The position numbers were made by a program, and so were the translations under genes. A stretch of 5,470 nt of DNA from Enterobacteriaceae bacterium (GTDB lineage: Bacteria > Pseudomonadota > Gammaproteobacteria > Enterobacterales > Enterobacteriaceae). The notes beneath the pieces are model-generated. The model ran no database searches, was not told the origin of the DNA, and was given only the letters and a program-made list of their open reading frames with translations. The stretch is from positions 1 through 5,470 of the forward strand of contig JALAGK010000198.1 of NCBI GenBank assembly GCA_022712475.1, read 5' to 3'. Of this stretch, positions 1 to 5,470 are shown piece by piece; the stretch's first letter is position 1; every line of letters starts with the position of its first letter.

Positions 1-2
1 AC

Positions 3-1004
3 CAGGGAATGAGCGATGCCGATATCCATGCGCTTTACGTCTGGTTTATGCACGGCGTGGCGCCGTCAGACGCTCAGCCTGCGCCAACACGCCTTGCTTT
101 TCCGTGGTCTGTGCGCTCACTTCTGCGTCTGTGGAACCCTCTCAACGCCACACTGCCACCCATCCCTGACAGCGCGAACACCCCACAACTGCAGCGCGGC
201 TACTACCTGACCGAGGTGCTGGGCCACTGCTCTGCCTGCCACAGTCCGCGTAACGTCATGATGGGTGAAAGCATGAGCCAGCGCTATTCTGGTGGCACAC
301 AGGGCGGCTGGCACGCGCCAAACATTACCGCCGACCCGGTAAGTGGTATCGGCGCCTGGAATGACACCGAGCTTATGCAGTATCTCAAAACCGGCAACCT
401 GCCCGGTAAAGCCACCGCCGCAGGCGGCATGGCAGAGGCGATAGACCATAGCCTGCGCTACCTCACTGACGATGACCTGGGCGCGATGGTGGAATACCTG
501 CGCCAGATACCCGCCGTACGCGACAGTGCTGACACAGTGCCGGCATGGAGCCACACACCTGAGCCGCAGGTGCGTGCGGCAGATAACGCCGGTGAAGCCT
601 TATACCAGAGCGCCTGCGCGGCCTGTCATCGCAGCAACGGTGAAGGCGCTTACCAGGCGGTATTCCCCTCGCTCACCGCCAACAGTACCACCGGTAACCC
701 GTCGCCGGATAACCTCATTATGGTCATTCTCGACGGCGTTCAGCGCGAAGGTAAATTCGCTACGGCCACTATGCCCGGCTTTCGCGACGCACTTAACGAT
801 GAACAAATCGCCGCGCTTACCAATTACGTCGCTCACCGTTTTGGTAACCCCACTGTTCAGGTTAGCGCCAGCGATGTTGCCACCCAGCGTGATGGCGGCG
901 CAAGACCGTGGTTTATTACGCTGCTGCCGTGGCTTTCCGGGCTTGCTGGCGCACTGATTATTGTGTTGATGGTACGACTGGCGCGCCGGCGCAAAGGAGT
1001 ATGA
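3..1004 (+). CDS. Membrane-anchored multi-haem cytochrome c subunit, 5' partial
   Basis: C-terminal part of a cytochrome c of the kind that serves periplasmic alcohol and aldehyde dehydrogenases. The frame is open to the left edge and the ATG at 9 looks internal, because the following residues ([13 protein letters not shown]) match the interior of this family. Numbering from that Met, haem-binding CxxCH motifs lie at 74-78 (CSACH) and 203-207 (CAACH). Likely axial Met ligands are M141 and the M255 of an MPGF motif. Family members usually bind three haems, so the first motif is presumably outside the window. Residues about 301-323 form a hydrophobic helix followed by RLARRRK, which predicts a C-terminal anchor with the haem domains in the periplasm. 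It ends two bases before the Fe-S subunit gene. Inferred role: electron acceptor for the molybdenum enzyme encoded downstream, passing electrons to quinone or another respiratory carrier. The family call is firm; the partner is inferred from position. Confidence 0.9.
   Translation, partial: QGMSDADIHALYVWFMHGVAPSDAQPAPTRLAFPWSVRSLLRLWNPLNATLPPIPDSANTPQLQRGYYLTEVLGHCSACHSPRNVMMGESMSQRYSGGTQGGWHAPNITADPVSGIGAWNDTELMQYLKTGNLPGKATAAGGMAEAIDHSLRYLTDDDLGAMVEYLRQIPAVRDSADTVPAWSHTPEPQVRAADNAGEALYQSACAACHRSNGEGAYQAVFPSLTANSTTGNPSPDNLIMVILDGVQREGKFATATMPGFRDALNDEQIAALTNYVAHRFGNPTVQVSASDVATQRDGGARPWFITLLPWLSGLAGALIIVLMVRLARRRKGV
994..999 (+). promoter_or_regulatory. Ribosome binding site for the Fe-S subunit
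   Basis: AAGGAG lies inside the last codons of the cytochrome gene. It is seven bases from the ATG at 1007 but only one base from the in-frame ATG at 1001. This spacing decides the start in favour of 1007. Confidence 0.75.
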
Positions 1005-1006
1005 CA

Positions 1007-1465
1007 ATGAAATTTATCCTTAATGGAAAATCGGTCACTTTTGACGGCGAGCCAGATACGCCGCTGCTGTGGGTGATTCGGGACCATCTGCACCTCACCG
1101 GCACTAAATTCGGTTGCGGCATTGGCGCCTGCGGCGCCTGTACGGTGCATGTCGATGGCGAAGCCGTGCGCTCATGCAGCTACCCACTCGCGCTGGTGCA
1201 AGGTCGCCAGGTAACAACTATTGAAGGCCTGAGCGAGGAACGAAGCCACCCGGTACAGCAAGCGTGGATACAAGAAGAAGTCCCGCAGTGTGGTTACTGC
1301 CAGTCGGGCATGATTATGGCAGTATCTGCCGTGATGGCACGCAAGCCGCTACCGCCCGAAAGCCAGGTCTACCGCGAGATAACGAACCTGTGCCGCTGTG
1401 CCACCTACTACCGCATCCGCAAAGCTATCCACCGTCTTTATCTTACGCAGGAGGAATCCTCATGA
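1007..1465 (+). CDS. [2Fe-2S] subunit of molybdenum hydroxylase (IorA/AldF-like)
   Basis: This 152-residue protein is the small electron-transfer subunit of a xanthine oxidase-family enzyme and has the normal length for a separate subunit. The N-terminal ferredoxin-like domain (about 1-75) holds the first cluster with C37, C42, C45 and C57 in the pattern [10 protein letters not shown]...C. The C-terminal all-helical domain (about 80-145) holds the second cluster with C95 and C98 (QCGYCQSG) and C129 and C131 (CRC). All eight cluster cysteines are present. No signal peptide is visible, so export probably depends on binding to the Tat-targeted large subunit. It passes electrons from the molybdenum centre to the cytochrome subunit encoded upstream. 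Its TGA overlaps the next ATG (ATGA), indicating translational coupling. The start at 1007 is chosen by Shine-Dalgarno spacing; an MTM start at 1001 is possible. IorA, AldF and similar small subunits cannot be told apart here. Confidence 0.95.
   Translation: MKFILNGKSVTFDGEPDTPLLWVIRDHLHLTGTKFGCGIGACGACTVHVDGEAVRSCSYPLALVQGRQVTTIEGLSEERSHPVQQAWIQEEVPQCGYCQSGMIMAVSAVMARKPLPPESQVYREITNLCRCATYYRIRKAIHRLYLTQEESS
1449..1456 (+). promoter_or_regulatory. Ribosome binding site for the molybdopterin subunit
   Basis: AGGAGGAA, a near-perfect Shine-Dalgarno sequence, lies within the last codons of the Fe-S subunit gene, about six bases before the ATG at 1462. It fixes that start, which also places a Tat signal exactly at the N-terminus, and rules out the in-frame ATG far upstream at 1264. 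Confidence 0.85.
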
Positions 1466-3696
1466 CTCTGACGCGTCGGCAATTCCTTCAAGGCACGGCA
1501 GCCCTGTCCGTGCTGATACCGCTGGTTCCTGGCGCCCGTGCCGCACTGATGTATGATGAGCCAACCCTTTCAGGCGAGGATCATGAGGTTAATGACTGGC
1601 TCTGGATTGGCCCGGATAACCGCATCATTATTGGTGTATCGCAGTGCGAAGTCGGTCAGGGAATTTATACTGGCCTGGCAAGCGTTATCGCCGCCGAAAT
1701 GGATGCAGACTGGGAGCAGGTGAAAGTCCGATTTGTCACCGGGCGTGAGGCCTATCGCCAGGAAGCGGGCGGTGAGGCAAAAGCACAGTTTGTCGCAGCA
1801 TCCACCTCTATGACCAACTTCTATCAGCGCACACGTCACGCGGGCGCTCAGGCACGCGCCTTTTTTATTGCCGCAGGCGCACACGAGTTAGGTGTCACAG
1901 CGCAAACGCTGCGCACAGAAAAAAGCTATGTCATTGACGACGCCAGTGGTCGCAGGGTGGCCTACTCTGCTCTGCTGCACTGGGCACAAACGATCCCACT
2001 TGAAGAAAACCCGCCGCTCAAAACGCTCGCCGAAGAAAAACACGGTCTGACCGGTCGTGACCTGCTGCGCGTGGACTGTGGTGAGAAAGTCGACGGTAGC
2101 GCGCAGTTTGGCATTGATGTGCAGGTGCCGGAGATGCTCATTGGCGTACCGTGGATGGGGCCGTCGCTCAACGGCAAGATCGGTATAATTCGTAACGAGC
2201 AGGCTATCATGGCGCTGCCGGGCGTGGTCAAACTGGTGCCGACCCGCCACTGGTCCACGTTCAATATTGCAAAACTGGACGCCGATATGTCACCTAATAC
2301 GGTGATTGTAGTCGCCAGAACATACTGGCAGGCGAAGAAAGCCGCCGATCTACTGGATATAGAGTGGATCTACAGCGAAAAAGACAACTTCTCCAGCGCC
2401 AGTATTGATGACAGTAACCGTCAAATGCTGGAGTCGGGCCCGCTGATTAGCGCCACCAATACCGGTGATGCGCGAGGCATCATTGAGGCGGCGCGCCACA
2501 GCCCACGTTTTCATTCAGCGCACTATCAGGTTGGCTACATCACCCACGCTACCATGGAGCCGTGCAACGCCACCTGTTTTGTGGAACCTGATAAAGTGAC
2601 CGCCTGGGGACCATTTCAGGGCCAGGATCTGACACGCGGTATTCTGGCAAAGATGACACAGATGCCCGTTGACAAAGTCACCATTCATAACACCCTGCTC
2701 GGCGGCAGCTACGGACGCAAATACATTCCCGACCCGGCCATGCATGCCTGCCTTGCCTCAAAGGCGACCGGCAAGCCGGTAAAAGTGATTTACCCGCGTG
2801 ATATCGACATCCAACACGGCTACTACCGCCCGGGTAACACCAGCCATTTCCAGGCGCTGCTCGGTGAAGACGGCTACCCACTGGCGCTATGGGCGCGTTA
2901 CGCTGGACAAGGCCTGTTCTGGCAGGTACACCGCCACCGGGTTGAAGAAGGCGGCGGCTGGGATGAAACCATTGTTGAGTGCGTGTACAACACCCGCTAT
3001 AACGTGCCCGCCCTGCTCGTTGAGTCCGGTACCGTTGAGCAGAATATCTCACTCAGTTTCCTGCGCGGTGTCGGCAGCGTTGCCAGCATCTTCTTTCTGG
3101 AGAGTTTCATTGGTGAACTGGCCCACAAAGCGGGTATTGATGAGCTCACTTACCGCATGAGGCTGTTGAAAAACGTGCCACAGATGCAACGCGTGCTGGC
3201 CGCTACGGCCGAAAAAGCGGGCTGGGACCAACCGCGCGCGGCAAACCGCCATCTGGGAATGGCCGTTAATATCTGGGTTGGGCGCGATGATGCCTTTACC
3301 AGCTACGTGGCACTGGTGACAGAAATAGAGGTGACGGGCAGCGAATGGCGTGTTGTTCGCGCAGTGTGCGGGATTGACTGCGGCAAAGTCATCAACCCCA
3401 ATCTGGTGCGGGCGAATATTGAAGGCGGCATCGGTTTTGCCTTGAGTGGGGCATTACACAGCGAACTGCACTTTACGCACGGCGGCGTGGTGGAAAGTAA
3501 CTTTCACGACTACGGTATCATTACGCTTGATGAAATGCCGGAGGTTGAGGTGGTTATTATGGAAAGTACGCGCCCGCCACAGGGCTGCGGCGAAGTCGCC
3601 ACTGCCGTGGTAGCACCTGCGGTGGCAAACGCGCTGTTGCTTGCGACCGGCACCCCATACCGACGCTGCCCATTGCCGAAAACGCTTACCCGATGA
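1462..3696 (+). CDS. Tat-exported molybdopterin-binding large subunit (IorB / aldehyde oxidoreductase type)
   Basis: Catalytic subunit of a molybdenum hydroxylase, 744 residues, typical for the isoquinoline 1-oxidoreductase beta type. The N-terminus has a twin-arginine signal: TRRQFLQ at 4-10, a hydrophobic stretch, then ARA at 25-27 as the probable cleavage site. Family landmarks are [22 protein letters not shown] (from residue 58), the [11 protein letters not shown] segment around 361-371, LGGSYGRK at 413-420, [13 protein letters not shown] near 546-558, [20 protein letters not shown] near 637-656, SNFHDY near 679-684, and [17 protein letters not shown] from 708. E711 is the expected catalytic glutamate that activates the water attacking the substrate. 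No FAD subunit is encoded nearby, so electrons should leave through the Fe-S subunit to the cytochrome c. The substrate is unknown; aldehydes or N-heteroaromatics are family precedents. Glycines are changed in GGSYGRK, and the last fifteen or so residues are atypical (see findings). The stop overlaps the next ATG. Confidence 0.93.
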   Translation: MTLTRRQFLQGTAALSVLIPLVPGARAALMYDEPTLSGEDHEVNDWLWIGPDNRIIIGVSQCEVGQGIYTGLASVIAAEMDADWEQVKVRFVTGREAYRQEAGGEAKAQFVAASTSMTNFYQRTRHAGAQARAFFIAAGAHELGVTAQTLRTEKSYVIDDASGRRVAYSALLHWAQTIPLEENPPLKTLAEEKHGLTGRDLLRVDCGEKVDGSAQFGIDVQVPEMLIGVPWMGPSLNGKIGIIRNEQAIMALPGVVKLVPTRHWSTFNIAKLDADMSPNTVIVVARTYWQAKKAADLLDIEWIYSEKDNFSSASIDDSNRQMLESGPLISATNTGDARGIIEAARHSPRFHSAHYQVGYITHATMEPCNATCFVEPDKVTAWGPFQGQDLTRGILAKMTQMPVDKVTIHNTLLGGSYGRKYIPDPAMHACLASKATGKPVKVIYPRDIDIQHGYYRPGNTSHFQALLGEDGYPLALWARYAGQGLFWQVHRHRVEEGGGWDETIVECVYNTRYNVPALLVESGTVEQNISLSFLRGVGSVASIFFLESFIGELAHKAGIDELTYRMRLLKNVPQMQRVLAATAEKAGWDQPRAANRHLGMAVNIWVGRDDAFTSYVALVTEIEVTGSEWRVVRAVCGIDCGKVINPNLVRANIEGGIGFALSGALHSELHFTHGGVVESNFHDYGIITLDEMPEVEVVIMESTRPPQGCGEVATAVVAPAVANALLLATGTPYRRCPLPKTLTR

Positions 3697-4286
3697 TGCC
3701 CGGTATTCTGTTACTTGCCGCCGGACATGGAGAGCGCTACCAGGCTGCGGGCGGTGGCGGAGAGAAACTGATGGCGGTACAGGCGCAGCACGCCAACCGC
3801 CCGCTGTTTGCGGTGGTGCTGGAACAAGCCATTGCCAGTGGGCTGGATGTGCATGTAGTCACACGCCCCGGTAATGACGGCGTGCGAGCGCTTGCAGGTG
3901 AGCGTGGAATTGCGCTGACGGTAATCGAAAGTGGCGGCATGGGCGAGAGTATTGCCGCTGGCGTGCAGGCAACGGCGCACTGGTGCGGCTGGCTGATTCA
4001 GCCCGCCGATATGCCGCAGATTACCGCCGCAGACTACCAGATGGTCGCCCGGGCACTGCAGACGCACAGTCAGGCCCGACCACAATGGCAAGGGCAGCCG
4101 GGGCACCCGGTAGGATTTAGTGAACGCTGGCGCAGCGCCCTGTGTCAGTTACATGACGACAAGGGCGCACGTACCCTACTCAATCACGAGCTTATTTTGC
4201 TGCCAGGTCATGCTGGTGTGATAGTTGATCAGGATCTGCCAATATCGTCGCCAGACGATTTTTATGTGCCACCACATCCGCCATAA
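3693..4286 (+). CDS. MocA-like molybdenum cofactor nucleotidyltransferase
   Basis: A 197-residue protein of the MobA-like NTP transferase family. It most likely joins CMP from CTP to molybdopterin to give the cytosine dinucleotide cofactor used by xanthine oxidase-family enzymes. Seen: the N-terminal nucleotide loop LLLAAGHGERYQAAGGGGEKL (residues 6-26), GGMGESIAAG at 81-90, the metal-binding QPADMP at 103-108, GQPGHPVGF at 134-142, and a C-terminal IVDQDLPISSPDD. AAG rather than the AGG usual in the GTP-using MobA, together with the neighbours, favours CTP use; this is inference. The glycine-rich, lengthened loop before K25 differs from the short RMG-x-K form of classical MocA. The ATG at 3693 overlaps the stop of the large subunit (ATGA) and has no clear Shine-Dalgarno, so translation is probably coupled; the adjacent ATG at 3696 is an equal alternative. 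The last 95 bases overlap the 3' end of the opposing XdhC-like gene. Confidence 0.88.
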   Translation: MMPGILLLAAGHGERYQAAGGGGEKLMAVQAQHANRPLFAVVLEQAIASGLDVHVVTRPGNDGVRALAGERGIALTVIESGGMGESIAAGVQATAHWCGWLIQPADMPQITAADYQMVARALQTHSQARPQWQGQPGHPVGFSERWRSALCQLHDDKGARTLLNHELILLPGHAGVIVDQDLPISSPDDFYVPPHPP

Positions 4287-5223
4287 CCGAAAGCGCAATT
4301 TCAGCGGGCGTTTTACTGCCTATCGCAACGCCAACCGGCGCATGTAGCCGTGCCAGCGCTGGCTCATCTAATCCGCCGCTGCGCACCAGACGCTCACGCC
4401 GTTTGTCACTGTTACGCGCCGAGCCCATTGCACCAATATAAAAGGCAGGCGTATTCACCGCTTCCATAATGGTTAAGTCATCCATCCGTGCATCATGCGT
4501 GAGCGCAACAATAGCCGTATGCGCGTGGCAGCCTTCGGTTTCCAGATAAACGGCAGGCATGCGCCTGACAAGCCTGACGCCCTCAGGTAGCTTACCGTCA
4601 AGCTGCGCCAGAAAGTCAGATCGCGGCTCACAAACAACAACCTCAAAACCGACAGCACAGGCGAAAGTTACGCAAAACTCAGCCACAACCGACCAGCCAG
4701 CAATAATCAGGCGCGGCGGTGCGCTATACCAGATGCTTATTTGTGGCGAGCAATATTCCACCTGCGGATGGGCGCCACACGCTATGGGGATAAGCTCACG
4801 GCAGGCATCTGGAAGCGTGAGCCGCTTTTTCACCGCATTGCCGCCCTGAAGCGCACTGAGCAACGTTTGCAGCATATCAACCGTTTGCGGCTGTGCAGGT
4901 AAATACTCCACCAGCACGTCCAACCGCCCGCCGCACGGCAACGCGGTATCTGGCGTTAGCCCGCCGTCTCCGTACGTCACGACCTGGCTCGGCTCACGCC
5001 AGCGCCCTGCGGCCAGTTCATTAAGAAAACTCTCTTCAACACAGCCACCGGACAGGGAGCCACACCATGCGCCAGCCCCATTGGCCACCATGAGCGCGCC
5101 AGGGCTACGCGGCGCAGACCCCCAGGTTTTTAAGACAGTACAAAACCAGATTGGCTGTTCTCGCGCCCAGGCAATCGCCTGCTGAAGAACCTGAATATCA
5201 AGCGGAAGAATGGACTGCGTCAT
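4192..5223 (-). CDS. XdhC/CoxI-family molybdenum cofactor maturation protein
   Basis: A 343-residue cytoplasmic protein of the XdhC family. Members bind molybdopterin cofactor, support its sulfuration by a cysteine desulfurase and deliver it to the apoenzyme. The N-terminal XdhC_CoxI domain shows TWGSAPRSPGALM (33-45), GSLSGGCVEE (55-64, with C61) and LPCGG (95-99, with C97), all family hallmarks. The C-terminal Rossmann domain runs from PPRLIIAG (about 169) through VVVCEPR (195-201), ALTHDARMDDL (240-250), FYIGAMGSARNSDKRRERL (from 261) and IGSKTPAEIALSVMADVV (from 301). The glycine-rich loop is degenerate, reading AGWSVVAEF where related proteins usually have GAGxV. A Shine-Dalgarno GGAG lies six bases before the ATG. 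The gene is convergent with the operon and overlaps the MocA-like gene by 95 bases; the overlap covers the tail after the conserved VVAHKN. Its likely client is the large subunit encoded at 1462-3696. Confidence 0.93.
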   Translation of the reverse strand: MTQSILPLDIQVLQQAIAWAREQPIWFCTVLKTWGSAPRSPGALMVANGAGAWCGSLSGGCVEESFLNELAAGRWREPSQVVTYGDGGLTPDTALPCGGRLDVLVEYLPAQPQTVDMLQTLLSALQGGNAVKKRLTLPDACRELIPIACGAHPQVEYCSPQISIWYSAPPRLIIAGWSVVAEFCVTFACAVGFEVVVCEPRSDFLAQLDGKLPEGVRLVRRMPAVYLETEGCHAHTAIVALTHDARMDDLTIMEAVNTPAFYIGAMGSARNSDKRRERLVRSGGLDEPALARLHAPVGVAIGSKTPAEIALSVMADVVAHKNRLATILADPDQLSHQHDLAAK

Positions 5224-5229
5224 GACTCA

Positions 5230-5233
5230 CTCC
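5230..5233 (-). promoter_or_regulatory. Ribosome binding site for the XdhC-like gene
   Basis: On the - strand GGAG is followed by six bases and then the ATG whose complement is at 5221-5223. The spacing supports this start, which also gives an N-terminus of normal length for the family. Confidence 0.65.
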
Positions 5234-5245
5234 AGTGTGTGCCTG

Positions 5246-5256
5246 CTGTTGAACAG
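5246..5256. repeat. Short palindrome CTGTT-G-AACAG
   Basis: Perfect 5-base arms around a single central G, 23 bases upstream of the XdhC-like start codon. The position, in the probable leader or promoter of that gene, would suit an operator, but an 11-base palindrome can occur by chance. Confidence 0.35.
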
Positions 5257-5270
5257 GAGTGCTATGCGTA

Positions 5271-5334
5271 ACATTGTTTGCATTTGCAAGTAAATGCCAG
5301 AGAGTAAAAAACATGATGTGTGTAGACATTGTTT
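5271..5334 (+). repeat. Direct repeat ACATTGTTT, two copies
   Basis: Identical 9-base copies lie at 5271-5279 and 5326-5334, 55 bases apart from start to start, flanking the dyad at 5280-5297. Fifty-five bases is roughly five helical turns, so both copies would face the same side of the DNA. This could be a pair of regulator half-sites; function is inferred only. Confidence 0.4.
5280..5297. repeat. Inverted repeat GCATTT-GCAAGT-AAATGC
   Basis: Perfect 6-base arms separated by 6 bases, centred in the divergent region and directly abutting the first ACATTGTTT copy. Its size and place suit a dimeric regulator operator, possibly for the regulator-like gene at 5413. The T-N11-A pattern of LysR sites is not met exactly. 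Confidence 0.4.
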
Positions 5335-5400
5335 TATCAACAGCCAAAACCACAGTTCTCTTTCAGGTTGAAGGAAATGCACAGGAGGTTTTGCAGAGTG

Positions 5401-5405
5401 AGGAG
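5401..5405 (+). promoter_or_regulatory. Ribosome binding site for the right-end gene
   Basis: AGGAG is seven bases before the ATG at 5413. A second, stronger AGGAGG at 5383-5388 is nine bases before an in-frame GTG at 5398, so a start five codons earlier is possible. The ATG is preferred because its N-terminus fits a LysR-type start. Confidence 0.5.
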
Positions 5406-5412
5406 TCGTAAA

Positions 5413-5470
5413 ATGCGATTGAAAAAATTAACGATCTTATATGCCCTTATAAGAGATCCTCATGCTGCCA
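5413..5470 (+). CDS. Start of a gene, possibly a LysR-type regulator, 3' partial
   Basis: Only 19 codons are visible, giving MRLKKLTILYALIRDPHAA, before the window ends. The pattern of basic residues and then alternating hydrophobics (LKKLTILYALIRD) resembles the first helix of a LysR-type winged helix-turn-helix, where MRLRHLxxFxAV is common. The usual GS after that helix is PH here. A good Shine-Dalgarno and the divergent position beside an operon-linked gene support a real gene and a regulatory role. The family assignment is tentative: no helix-turn-helix recognition segment is inside the window. In-frame alternative starts are GTG at 5398 and ATG at 5377. Codon use is AT-richer than in the operon. 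Confidence 0.45.
   Translation, partial: MRLKKLTILYALIRDPHAA
5435..5454. repeat. Inverted repeat TCTTATA-TGCCCT-TATAAGA in the start of the right-end gene
   Basis: Perfect 7-base arms with a 6-base loop, placed 22 bases after the proposed ATG at 5413. GATC occurs just outside both arms, offset by a two-base bulge. It could form a weak mRNA hairpin or be an operator, or could be chance within an AT-rich coding start. Confidence 0.35.

Larger units (their letters stand above)
5224..5412. promoter_or_regulatory. Divergent intergenic region between the XdhC-like gene and the right-end gene
   Basis: This 189-base stretch separates two divergently transcribed starts, so it should hold the promoters of both. 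Its central part is clearly richer in A and T than the coding regions. It contains a dyad at 5280-5297, a short palindrome at 5246-5256 and a 9-base direct repeat at 5271 and 5326. I looked for sigma-70 pairs on both strands. TTGATA on the - strand (about 5335-5340) is a possible -35, but no convincing -10 lies at the right distance, so I do not assign exact promoters. No RNA gene or terminator hairpin is apparent. Confidence 0.5.

Noticed and set aside
9..11. ATG at 9 as the true start of the cytochrome gene
   Set aside because: The frame is open to the window edge, the following residues match the interior of the family, no signal peptide follows, and only two of the usual three haem motifs are present.
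117..554. Open frame of 145 codons on the - strand inside the cytochrome gene
   Set aside because: Antisense shadow of a clear haem protein gene with no recognisable motif of its own.
908..1006. Longer N-terminus for the Fe-S subunit, starting at 908
   Set aside because: It would overlap the cytochrome membrane anchor, adds a non-family sequence, and the Shine-Dalgarno sits before 1007.
600..1007. Open frame of 135 codons on the - strand across the cytochrome C-terminus
   Set aside because: Antisense shadow with no family pattern.
1264..1461. Longer N-terminus for the molybdopterin subunit, starting at 1264
   Set aside because: It overlaps the second Fe-S cluster region of the preceding gene and would bury the Tat signal; the strong Shine-Dalgarno at 1449 points to 1462.
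2678..3052. Open frame of 124 codons on the - strand inside the large subunit, Arg- and Cys-rich
   Set aside because: Composition is typical of an out-of-frame reading of GC-rich coding DNA, and the + strand protein there is well conserved.
3711..4106. Open frame of 131 codons on the - strand inside the MocA-like gene
   Set aside because: Shadow of a gene with intact nucleotidyltransferase motifs.
4287..4330. Possible terminator after the MocA-like gene
   Set aside because: No stable GC hairpin with a T-run is visible on either strand, and the stretch is coding for the XdhC-like protein.
1..5470. CRISPR array, tRNA, rRNA or insertion sequence
   Set aside because: No regularly spaced repeats, no tRNA-like cloverleaf, no transposase motif and no terminal inverted repeats were seen.

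Overview
The window is a compact, fairly GC-rich bacterial operon on the + strand, faced by a convergent - strand gene, with an AT-richer regulatory region and the start of a further gene at the right end. Codon use, short spacing, the Shine-Dalgarno sites and the gene families fit a Gammaproteobacterium, plausibly one of the Enterobacterales. That placement is an inference from style; no taxonomic marker is present.

Layout: (1) 3-1004 +, the C-terminal part of a membrane-anchored multi-haem cytochrome c, cut by the left edge, with two CxxCH sites and a C-terminal membrane helix visible. (2) 1007-1465 +, a small subunit with two [2Fe-2S] clusters. (3) 1462-3696 +, a large molybdopterin-binding subunit of the isoquinoline 1-oxidoreductase beta / aldehyde oxidoreductase type, with a twin-arginine (Tat) signal. 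(4) 3693-4286 +, a MocA-like nucleotidyltransferase. (5) 4192-5223 -, an XdhC/CoxI-family molybdenum cofactor maturation protein whose 3' end overlaps gene 4 by 95 bases. (6) 5224-5412, a divergent intergenic region with dyads and a direct repeat. (7) 5413-5470 +, the first 19 codons of a gene that may encode a LysR-type regulator, cut by the right edge.

How the genes work together: genes 2 and 3 should form a molybdenum hydroxylase with no FAD subunit. The large subunit carries the only visible Tat signal, so the folded pair is probably exported together to the periplasm. Electrons would pass from the molybdenum centre through the two Fe-S clusters to the haems of gene 1 and into the respiratory chain. 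Gene 4 probably makes the cytosine dinucleotide form of the cofactor, and gene 5 probably handles its sulfuration and insertion. The right-end gene is placed to control the locus. The substrate cannot be read from the sequence; aldehydes or N-heterocycles are the family precedents.

The system type is known, so I do not claim a new class. Points that merit a look are the ambiguous reading frame at the large-subunit C-terminus, where the alternative frame runs without a stop into gene 4, the departures from consensus in the large subunit and the XdhC-like protein, the 95-base convergent overlap, and the repeats in the divergent promoter region.
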